This document shows, piece by piece, positions 12,201 through 24,200 of a stretch of DNA of 64,000 bases; position 1 is the stretch's first letter; the number at the start of each line of letters is the position of its first letter. A program made the translations under genes and the position numbers. Below the pieces are notes generated by a model, which did not search any database, was not told where the DNA came from, and was given only the letters and a program-made list of their open reading frames with translations. Source of the DNA: Panagrolaimus kolymaensis (lineage: Eukaryota; Nematoda; Chromadorea; Rhabditida; Panagrolaimidae); NCBI GenBank assembly GCA_028622995.1, contig JAJQJQ010000065.1:744001-808000 (forward strand), read 5' to 3'.

Positions 12201-15200
12201 TTCCATTATCACTTTCAAAAGAAGAAAGAGAACAACTATATCATACACCAAAAAGAAATTCAAGAGTTCGGTTTTCATCGGATACTAAACCCGTTACACC
12301 CGATGACGGAAGTGCGGTCGCAATGGCACCAGCAGTAAAACCTGGAAAACGTTCAGCCAAACGAAGACTCTTTGGTCCTGTGAACGATGATCACACAGCT
12401 TTCTCTCCGGTGGATGATCTTTATAAAGCTCCTGAAATCGCTTCAGCTCCACTTGATAGTCGTGTAACCATGTATGATAAAGGATGGTACACAACCCGAA
12501 GCCCTGCAAGAGCTTTATCACCCACGGGTATTTTTGCTGCATGCTGTAAACCACCTCGACGAACTCTTGTTAGTGAACGCCTTTTACGCAATCGTCAAAG
12601 CCTTCCATCAAATGCTGAATATTCTATTATTAAACGACCCGAGATGGAAGCATATCCAATTCGATATTTTGTTGAAGTTTACCACTCCGGAAGGCCTCAA
12701 ATTGAAACAAGAAGAAAGCGAAGATTTTTGGCAAGAAAAGATGAAGATTTTGTTAATCCTCATGAACTTAAAAAAGAATATTATGATTTCCCAAAAGATG
12801 TGGTTTATGATTATGAAAGATTTGAACATTCGAGAGATTCCGATACTTTGCCATTAAAACAATTTTCAACTATTTATTGGTTTGGTGGAAATAGTAAACA
12901 AGGAAATTCTAAACCCCTTGGAATCAAAGGTCAAAGCATATTTGTTTCACCCGAATTGCAACGTCAAGAGGCGACTGATGGTGAAAGAATTGTTCGAGTA
13001 ACTGAAGCTTCAACTTCTCAATCAGCCGAAGAAAAACCAGCGGTTGTTGAAATAGTTGAAGAAAAACCAATAATCACAATTAAACATGAAGAAGGTAAAA
13101 CTATTACCACCATTGAAACCACAACCGTAATCACAACAACCGAAGAGCCTGAAATTAGTGAAAGACCACCAGTAATAGAAGAAATAACGACCGAAGAAGA
13201 AGCTATGCATACTCAAAATGTCTCCTTGCCAGCTGCAGTTGTTTCAACAGAAGCAACTAAAATTGAAATCATTCCAAAGGCTGAAGAGCTTGATACTGTA
13301 CCAATTAAAAAATATTCAAATGTCTATCATTCTGGTACATCTCTTGAAAGTACAAAGCCCGTGGATTGGGTTAAAAAGAAGAAGGGAATTTTATTCTTAA
13401 AATCTCGAAGCCGAACATCCACAAGTTCAGTTGAAGAACAACAACCTTCAACTTCGAAAGAACAAACTTCCGAAATTGCAGAGATCAAAAAAGCTGAAAA
13501 GGTTCAACTTGGAAAACGAAAGAAATCCTCGCATGATGAGCCAATTGTTGTTAAAATTGCCAGTGAAGTAGTAGAACGGGCACGAACCTTTTCAATGTCA
13601 AAACACTATCCTGAAGTTTCAAAGCCTTTTGAAGGGGAATTAAGTGAAATGAAAAGATATTCTGAAGCGCCCACTGCAAATTTATTCGATTGCGTTTCCT
13701 TCGCTGAAATTGATGGAATTGTTGAAGAACCCAAATCAAAGAAATCAAAGCCAAGCAAAGCTGCTCGATATTGCATTTGGTGCGTTAGTAAAAGCAATCG
13801 ACGGGGTATTGAAAAAGAACGAGTCGAAGAGCTTCAAGCAGAAAAAGATAAATCCGGGCCAATTGCAGAAGAAAAGCATATTGACGAAATTTATGCTTAC
13901 GAGCCAGTGAAAGTCAGCGATGAACCACAAATAATTAAAAAAGTTAAACATTATAAAAAGCATAAGGAATACAAAGGAATTCCGCAAGTTATTGTTACTC
14001 AAGATCTTCAATTTGTAACCAAAACAAATGAAGATGAAGTTGAAACTCTTCCATTCAATGAAGAGGTTGAGCATAGTGATTTATCGCAACATGTTGAAAA
14101 AATCCCTGAAGGAAACAGTTATAAAATAACCAAAAAAATTGAAACTATTGTTCAAGAGCCAACTACAAGCTTTGAAACAATGGTAGAAGAGAAAAAAATA
14201 GAAACCAAAGTTCACGAAGCCTTGTCTAAATCTGATTATCCAGAAATAGTGGAGCCATTTACTGGTGAAGGTGAAATTATTCCACTTGAAAAAGAAGCTC
14301 CTCACAAAAAAATTGTGAAAAAACGCGAAGAAATTTTACCAGTGACAACTGAGTCAACAACATATGAATATCAAACAGAAGCTAAAGCATCACAAGAAAA
14401 TAAGCAAAATGAAAACGTGTTTGAAGAAATTCAAAAAGAAAATGTTTTTGAAAGCAAAACAATAAATAAAGTAACAAAAACAAAAGAAATCCCATTCGTT
14501 GTATCAGAGCGAAATAAAATGTTGATTGAAAAGAAGCATTATCCAATTATTGGAACAACATACGAAGGAGAACTTGCAGATATCAAAAGACAAAAAGATA
14601 TAGCTGATGCTAATCTATTTGATTGTATTTCTTTCGTATCTGATAGCGAAGATTCTGGGCTTGGTGTAGATTCTGGAATGAAAACCAAGAAAAATAAAAT
14701 GGGCGGTTTATGGTGTGGACCAGGATTACGTAAATCCAAACGTGAAACAAAGGAAGTCAAAGAAGTAAAATCATTGGGTGAAAGACAAACAGCTCGACAT
14801 CAAAAAGCTTCTAGAGATCGCTTCTTTTCCACAAGCCAGTATTATCCTGAAATGGAAGCTCCATTTAAAGGTGAAATAAAAGAATTATCGCCAGTTTCAC
14901 AAGCGCAGGCTTCAAATCTTTTTGATGAAATAAATTTTGCATCTGAACAAGTTGTTAAAATTCGATCAAAAGAAATAGTGATAGAAGAAAAACCAAAAAC
15001 AAAATCAAGTGGACTTTGGTGTGGCATCAACAAAAAAGAGAGAAAAGATTCAATCATCTCTTCAAAATCGGAAGAATATATTAAAAAAGGAACCGCTCAT
15101 AAACTTCAAACAGCAAGAAATAAACTTGTGGAAAGAGCTCGAACATTTTCCATGAGCCAAGATTACCCACAAATTGGTGAAGTTCATGAAGGTGAAGTAA

Positions 15201-18200
15201 TTGACTTATCACCAGCCAAACAAATCACATCTGTAAATCTCTTTGATGAAATTCATTTTGCGCGTGATGAAGCAAGTATGAAAGTTGTTGTGGAACAACA
15301 AATTCAACCACCAAAAATTAAAGAACATAAAACAAAAAGTCTTTGGTGTGTACCAAAAAAATCCAAAAGAAAAACTTCTGAAGTTTCAAGCCATTCAAGT
15401 AAATCGAGTGGCTCGTCAATTTCGCTCAAACATCATAAAAGTCTAAATGCTCTTCAAATAGCCCGGAATAAATTTGTCGAACGTGCTCGAACATTCTCAA
15501 TTAGCCACCATTATCCTCAAATTAGTGAAATGTATGAAGGGGAAGTGATGGATTTAACACCAGCAAAACAAATCAATTCTGTAAATCTTTTTGATGAAAT
15601 TAATTTTGCTCCAGAAGAAGCTAAGGAAGCTTCAGAATCAGTTGCCGTGGAAAAGAAAAAATCTCGAGGAAAAAGCTTACATGGTTGTCTAGCTTGCCAA
15701 GGTTTTAAATCAAAACAAAGAGGAGATGAAGAAGCTAAAGATATAGCTTATACAAAAACAATAATGCTAACAAATGTTATTGTTGAAGAGCAAGTTATTA
15801 AAGAAAAGCTAATTGAAGAGCCAATTGTTATTGTTGATGAAACTCCCAAAATCAAATCGGCCGAAGAGCAAAAAGTTGAAAGTAATGATGCCATCGAAAT
15901 TCAAGGTCATCATCATAGAGAAGAACATGCTAAAATTATATTCCCTGTTCAAAACAATCAAGAAATGAAAGCTCAGGCTGAAGCAACAATTTATATTTCA
16001 TCAGAGCCTTCAAAAATCGAAGAGAGTGTTATTGCACCTGAATCGATAACTTCAATGGTTCAGGTTACCGAAGAGATTGCCAAAAAATCGGGTGATACTA
16101 AAAACTCTGAATTAGAAGGATATCCAACAATAACCGAACCATATGTTGGTGGAGTATCTGAATTGACTTATCACTCTCAAGCGCCTCTTATAAATCTTGA
16201 TATAAAACAACAAAATGTAATCATTGAAAGTCCAAACCCTAATCTCATTATTATCCAACATGAACAAATTCAAGGTGCTACAGAAGGGGCAATTGAAGAA
16301 CAATGGCTTATTGGTTTTCCAAAATCTGAACAACAATTTGAAGGAAACGTTGAAACAACAAAGCGTCAAATAGAATTGGCTTCATATGAAATACCACCCG
16401 TTGTTGCATTTGAAACAATGAAAGAGCCAAGAAATGAAGAGCAAACAAAAACAACAAAAATAACAAACACCAAATCCTTCAATTTGTCTTGGTTTAAAAA
16501 GGATAAACTTCAAGGATATCCAATGTATTCAGAAGCTTTTGAAGATGACATTGTTGAAATGAAACCATCAACAGATTTTCAAGAAGCTAATCTCTTTGAT
16601 TGTATTTCTTTTGAATCCGAAAGTGAAGATTCGGGAGTTGGAGCTGATTCTGGAATGAAAACCAAGAAAAGATTAGGAGGATTATGGTGTGGACCTGGAT
16701 TGCGTAAATCTAAAAAAGGAACAAAAGAAATTAAAGAAATAAAACTTCTTTCCGAAAGGCAAACAGCTCGACACCAAAAAGCTTCTCGAGCACGCTTCTT
16801 TTCCACAAGCCAATATTATCCAGAAATCGAGGCTCCATTTGAAGGTGAAATAAAAGAATTATCGCCAGTTACACAAGCTTCAAATTCAAATCTCTTTGAT
16901 GAAATTAATTTTGCATCTGATAAAATTGTTGAAATGAAACCAAAAGAATTGACCATCAAAAAAGAAAAAGAATCAAGCGGACTTTGGTGTGGATCTAGCA
17001 ATAAACAAAGAAAAGATTCAATCATCTCTTCAAAATCAGATGAATATATTAAAAAGGGAACAGCTCATAAACTTCAAACAGCAAGAAATAAACTTGTGGA
17101 AAGAGCTCGAACATTTTCCATGAGCCAAGATTACCCACAAATTGGTGAAGTTCATGAAGGTGAAGTAATTGACTTATCACCAGCCAAACAAATCACATCT
17201 GTAAATCTCTTTGATGAAATTGATTTTGCGCGTGATGAAGCAAGTATGAAAGTTGTTGTTACGCAACAAATTCAACAGCCAAAAATTAAAGAACATAAAA
17301 CTAAAAGTCTTTGGTGTGTACCTAAAAAATCCAAAAGAAAAACTTCTGAAGCTACAAGCCATTCAAGTAAATCGAGTGGCTCGTCAATTTCACTAAAACA
17401 TCATAAAAATTTAAATGCTCTTCAAATAGCCCGGAATAAATTTGTCGAACGTGCTCGAACATTCTCAATTAGCCAAAATTATCCTCAAATTAGTGAAATG
17501 CATGAAGGTGAAATAATTGATTTAACACCCGCAAAACAAATCAAATCCGTTAATTTGTTTGACGAAATTAATTTTGCGTCTGATGAAGCAAGCTTAAAAG
17601 TTGTTGAACCATCAATAATCATCTCCAAAAAATCGAAGCATACAAAAAAGCTTTGGTGTGGCCCTGGCAAAAAACATAGAAAAGCTTCAACATCTTCTTC
17701 GGAATCTGAAAGTTCCATGAAGAAAGAAACTGCTCACGCATTACAAATTGCTCGAAACAAAATTGTTGAAAGAGCTCGAACTTTCTCAATGAGTGCAAAT
17801 TATCCAGAACAAGAAGCTGAATTTAAAGGAGAAATGTTTGATCTTTCACCTGCACCTCAAGCTCCTTCAGAAAATCTTTTTGATTATGTGTCCTTCGATG
17901 ATGAATCACCAGCAGTAAATTTTGTCATAAAATCATTGACTTCGACAAAAGAAAATATTAGCCATCGACCACATCCATTACTTGCTTGCTTCGCATGTGG
18001 AACTGGAAAGTATTTACGAACACGCGAATACCCGACTATTACTGAACCATACATTGGTGAAGTCTCAAATTTTCAACCTAAAAACGAAATGGAAAGAGCT
18101 GAATTCTCTCAATTTGTTACTATTCCAATTCAAATTAAAGAAGAAATTCCAATCGTAATCGTCGAAGATGTAAGTATTCAACAAAGCACGTACGAATATT

Positions 18201-21200
18201 ATCCTCCTATTGGGGAAGTTTACATTGGCCAACTAAATACCATTTATCCACAACCTAATGTTGGAATTCAAAATTTATATGAACATGTTACATTTGAAAA
18301 TGGAAGTGAACAACTTGATGAAAAACTTCGACCTGTAAAACGTATAATAACAAATCCCACAGATGGATGGTCCGTTAAAGAAGAATATCCACCTGTTCCG
18401 CAAGATGAAACCACTTTTGATAATAAATCCATAATAATTGATGAGCCTTCAACACCAACAATGGAGTTTACAGCGGAGCCAATGAATACACCAGCTTCAA
18501 CTCCAACGGAAGGCATTCCACCGCCAAAATTCGAGCATATTGTAACTGAAATTTCAACTTTATCAACAAGAAGTGAAATCCCAAAATTAGAAATTTTTGA
18601 ACATGTATATTTTGCAAAAGAAGGAGAGCAAGGAAGCCTCCGAAGAGAATCTCAAGTGGTGGCTTCTAAAAAGCAAATAATTATTTCTGAAGAAGCCCCG
18701 GAAACTATTCCAAAGGCAAGAGAAAATGTTGCTAAAAAAGCTGAGGAATATCGCGAACTTGGACCAACCAAAGAGATAGCTTCACGAAATTTATTTGATG
18801 TAATTTCATTCGCTTCTGATAGTGAAGATTCAGGAGTTGGTGCTGACTCAGGAATGAAAACTAAGAAGAAAATTGGGAGATTATGGTGTGGCCCTGCTTT
18901 CCATAAAAGTAAAAAGGAAAATGAAAAAATAAAAGAAATGAAACCGCTTGCAGAAAGACAAAGCGATCGAAATAAGAGAACCAAACGTGCAAGACTTTTT
19001 TCCACAAGCCAATATTATCCTGAAAACGAGGCTCCATTTGAAGGTGAAATAAAAGAATTATCGCCAGTTACACAAGCTTCAAATTCAAATCTCTTTGATG
19101 AAATTAATTTTGCATCTGATAAAATTGTTGAAATGAAACCAAAAGAATTGACCATCAAAAAAGAAAAAGAATCAAGCGGACTTTGGTGTGGATCTAGCAA
19201 TAAACAAAGAAAAGATTCAATCATCTCTTCAAAATCAGATGAATATATTAAAAAGGGAACAGCTCATAAACTTCAAACAGCAAGAAATAAACTTGTGGAA
19301 AGAGCTCGAACATTTTCCATGAGCCAAGATTACCCACAAATTGGTGAAGTTCATGAAGGTGAAGTAATTGATTTGAGACCAGCAAAACAGGTTACACCCG
19401 TAAATCTTTTTGACGAAATCAGCTTTGTTGGCACTGAAGCTGATAAAGCTTCTTCTATCGGTGAAAACAAAAAAGTTATCAAGCATTCGAAAAATCGTGA
19501 CATTGGCTTCAATTTTGCTTGGTGTGGACCAAAACATGTCAACTATGAAACATATCCAACAGATGCAAAACAATACACTGGCGAACTCAAAGAATTAAAA
19601 GTCGTTGAAGAAGCTCCTTCAGCAAATCTTTTCGACTGTGTTTCATTTGCATCAGTTGACAATGTTGGTGGCGATAATGTGCTTCTTAATGGACACGTTG
19701 TAAGCCAACCCACTTTATTCGAACGTCATCAACCAATCATTGTGGAGCAAGAAACTATCAACGTGCCAGCTGGATATCCAGTGCCAACGGATATTTATGA
19801 AGGTGAATTAGTTGAACTTGCGCCTCAAAAAGATTCCACTCAAATAAAAATTCTTCAACATGTTTCCATTGTTCCTGAAGGTGTCAGTTATAAACCTCCA
19901 AGAAAAGAAAGTCTCTTTGAAAAAATTCGAAAAGTTTCTCATCGTGAATCACGCGAATCAATAACACCCGAAAGACATGTCACGATAGAAGAAGTTCGCC
20001 ATACTCATAGGCTCGAAACTGGTGATTATCCTATTATCACAGAAGTTTCAAAGAATGAAATTGAAGCATTTGAAAAAACCGATGAGGCATTGGAACAACT
20101 ACCGGTTCCAGAAGTTCAATACTTTGTTGAAGAGCCAGAAGCTTATGAAGAATCTCAAATAATTGAAACAAGTCAATCATACGTTGAACAAGAAACAGAA
20201 ATAAATTTGACTCGAACGCCTCAAATTGAATATCATAATGAAGTGACTATTTTCCCCGATGTTTTGGCTACTGAAGCTATTGAATCAGAGATTATCCCAG
20301 CTGTGTCTGAAGAACTTAAAAATTATCCACTTTTAACGGAAGCATATACCGGTGAAATCCAATCATTAGAAAAACAATCCGAAGCACCTTCAAGCAATCT
20401 TTTTGATTCAATTAATTTCCTCGTCGTTAAAGAAGAATCCATTATTGAAGAAAAACAACTAACAAAAGCAACAAGGAAAAATCCGTTATTATGGTGTGGC
20501 GCTAAAAAACAACGATCGGAGTCACCCGAATTTAAGCAAAAAGAAAAAATGCAAGTTCGCAAAACTTCTTCAGTTACAAGCCGTAAAAGATATTATTCAA
20601 TGAGCAAAAATTATCCATCCATTTGTGAAGCTCCATTTGAAGGTGAATTACAAGAAATGGCTCCAGTAAGCCAGGCACCAAATTCCAATCTCTTCGATGA
20701 AATCAATTTTGAATCGGGTACAGAAGAACTGGATAAAAAAGCAGTTGCGTCATCAAAAAGCAGCAAAGCAAAGAGTTTACTTTGGTGTGGCCCTCACAAG
20801 AAAAATAAAAAGGCTTCAACCGCTTCGAATATTTCCATCGAATCTGAAGGTTCAATGAAGAGAGGAACCGCACATACTTTACAAATTGCTAGAAATAAAT
20901 TGGTTTTAAGAGCTCGAACTTTCTCAATGAGTCAACATTATCCTGAAATTAGTGAAAAAATTTATGAAGGTGAGGTTAAAGAATTAAAACCTGTGAACCA
21001 AGCATCAGCTTCAAATCTCTTCGATGAAATTGATTTTGCTTATGATGAAGTTGTTGAGATTCCACCAAAGGATTTGACTATCAAAAAAGAAATAAAACAA
21101 GGAAAACTTTGGTGTGGAATGAAGCAGAAGAAAGCTTCATCGGCCTCAAGCATTTCCTTAAAATCAGATGAATATATTAAAAAGGGAACAGCTCATAAAC

Positions 21201-24200
21201 TTCAAACAGCTAGAAATAAACTTGTGGAAAGAGCTCGAACATTTTCAATGAGCCAAGATTACCCACAAATTGGTGAAGTTCATGAATGTGAAGTAATTGA
21301 TTTAACACCAGCCAAACAAATCAATCCGGTTAATTTATTCGATGAAATTAATTTCGCCCCTGATGAAGCAAGCTTAAAAGTTGTTGTTACGCAACAAATT
21401 CAACAGCCAAAAATTAAAGAACGTAAAACTAAAAGTCTTTGGGGCGTACCTAAAAAATCCAAAAGAAAAACTTCTGAAGCTTTAAGTCATACAAGTAAAT
21501 CGAGTGGCTCGTCAATTTCACTAAAACATCATAAAAATTTAAATGCTCTTCAAATAGCCCGGAATAAATTTGTTGAACGCGCTCGAACATTCTCAATTAG
21601 CCATCATTATCCTCAAATTAGTGAAGTTCATGAAGGGGAAGTAACTGATTTAACACCCGCAAAACAAATCTATTCTGTAAATCTTTTTGATGAAATTAAT
21701 TTTGCTCCAGAAGAAGCTAAGGAGGTTCAAGAATCTGCTGTTGTGGAAAACAAACAACCATCAAAAAGATTTGCTGCTTGTTTAGCTTGTGCTGGTCGCA
21801 AAACTCCAAAAGCAGTTGAAGAAGAAGCATATGAAACTCAAAGCATTGAAGTTCAAAAGTCGCTTGATATTACTTCGATTGAACCAGAAAATGCTAGTAC
21901 TTTGGTTGTAATTGAAAAAGATTTGGTCATTTCATCAACTACACCTATTTATCAGAACTATCCAATGGCTACAGAACCATACACGGGTAAAATTTCAGTT
22001 CTCAATATCAAACCCGAAGCTGAATTTATTGAAATGCCACAAGTTATTCAAATAGAGGAACTTAAGCGACAAGATCCCTTTGTTACCGTGCCTGATGAAG
22101 ATTCCTCAAATACAATCCAAATAAAGGAACATTATGAAGAAACTGAATGGGTTTCAGGAATGCCTGAAGTTCTTGAAACCACTCATCATCAAGAAATTGT
22201 TACAACTCATCATGCTACCCATGAAACAACTTTCACTGAAGAGTTTTCCACTGATGCTCAAGTAGAAATTAAAGAGCCAACACCAACAATTACTATCACA
22301 CAATATGATTACCCTTCTTCTAAACGTTACGAAGGTGAAATAGAAAAGTTGGAAAAAGTTTCTGAAGTTGCGACGGCAGAATATGGAAGATTTGAACAAG
22401 AATCATCGGTAGCTTCTCCTATTATCGAAGTTCCTATCAAAGATAAAAAAATTAATATTCAAGACTCACAACATGAAGATGTTGTTACTGAAATTGATAG
22501 TGAATCAAGCGGTGTTAAAAATATAGAAAAACAGCCGATACTAATGTCAAAGCGAACTAAAAATTTGATTGAAAAGAAGCATTATCCAATTATTGGAGCA
22601 ACATACGAGGGAGAGCTTGAAGAAATCAAACGACAAAAAGATATAGCTGATGCTAATCTCTTTGATTGTATTTCTTTCGTATCCGATAGCGAAGATTCTG
22701 GACTTGGTGCAGATTCTGGAATGAAAACCAAGAAAAATAAAATGGGTGGTTTATGGTGTGGACCGGGATTACGTAAATCCAAACGTGAAACTAAGGAAGT
22801 CAAAGAAGTAAAATCATTGGGTGAAAGACAAACAGCTCGACATCAAAAAGCTTCTCGAGCTCGCTTCTTTTCCACAAGCCAATATTATCCTGAAATTGAA
22901 GCTCCATTTGAAGGTGAAATAAAAGAATTATCGCCAGTTTCACAAGTGCCGGCTTCAAATCTCTTTGACGAAATTAACTTTGCATATGAACAAGTTATTG
23001 AAATTAGACCAAAAGAAATAGCGATAGAAGAAAACCCAAAAGCAAAATCAAGCGGACTTTGGTGTGGCACCAACAAAAAAGACAGAAAAGATTCAATCAT
23101 TTCATCAAAATCGGAAGAATATATTAAAAAGGGAACAGCTCATAAACTTCAAACAGCAAGAAATAAACTTGTGGAAAGAGCTCGAACATTTTCCATGAGC
23201 CAAGATTACCCACAAATTGGTGAAGTTCATGAAGGTGAAGTAATTGACTTATCATCAGCCAAACAAATCACATCTGTAAATCTCTTTGATGAAATTGATT
23301 TTGCGCGTGATGAAGCAAGTATGAAAGTTGTTGTGGAACAACAAATTCAACAGCCAAAAATTAAAGAACATAAAACTAAAAGTCTTTGGTGTGTACCTAA
23401 AAAATCCAAAAGAAAAACTTCTGAAGCTACAAGCCATTCAAGTAAATCGAGTGGCTCGTCAATTTCACTAAAACATCATAAAAATTTAAATGCTCTACAA
23501 ATTGCACGAAATAAAGTTGTTGAACGCGCTCGAACATTCTCAATTAGCCATCATTATCCTCAAATTGGAGGTGAAGTTTTGGAACATGAAGTTTTTGAAT
23601 TAATACCAGCAAAACAAATTAATTCAGACAACCTCTTTGATGAAATTAATTTCGCACCTGATGAACCAAGCTTGAAAGTCGAAGCTGTCGAACAACCAAA
23701 ACCTTTGAAAACAACATCACTTTGGTGTGGTCCTAAAGGATCTAAAAGAAAATCTTCGGATGCTTCGGATTTCACTCCAGCTTTGAGGGATGTAATAGAA
23801 GAAGGGGATAAAGTTGGACGACTTCAAAGTGAAGAAAGACAAAAGAAACAAACGGCGACACTATATTTCCGCCGAAATACCAAACAATTTGCCGTTAGTG
23901 AAGGATATCCAACGATAACGGAACCATTTAAAGGTGAAATTGCAGAACTTAAGCGTCATGCCGAAGTTGAATTATCAAATTTATTTGATTGTGTTTCATT
24001 TGCTTCAGAAAGCGATGATGAAATTCCAATTTCACAATCGTCGAATCCAGTTCCAAAGAAGGAAGTGGCAGAAAAGCCAAAGAAAAAGCTTCGACTTTTT
24101 GGAAAAACGCGTCGATCAACTTCTGAAAAGGAATTGGATTTAACCGCTTATCCCAGAACTGAAGCTTATACTGGTAAAATAGAAGATATTTTAAAAAAAG

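Larger units (their letters stand above)
13550..24015 (+). repeat. Core module array: RARTFS - YP..E..EGE - NLFDxIxF - LWCG - basic
   Basis: Each module reads approximately: ARNKLVERARTFSMS, then YPxIxE(x)EGEVxxLxPxxQ, then NLFDEIxFA, a charged spacer, LWCGPKKSKRK, and a Ser-rich spacer. NLFD occurrences lie near 13676, 14610, 14910, 15235, 15583, 16588, 16887, 17200, 17550, 17870, 18786, 19086, 19400, 19624, 20396, 20687, 21010, 21330, 21680, 22650, 22955, 23279, 23628 and 23975. Four modules (14640, 16620, 18815, 22680) carry an extra SEDSGxGxDSGMKTKK insert and appear to head higher-order blocks of about 1.1 kb. Confidence 0.9.
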
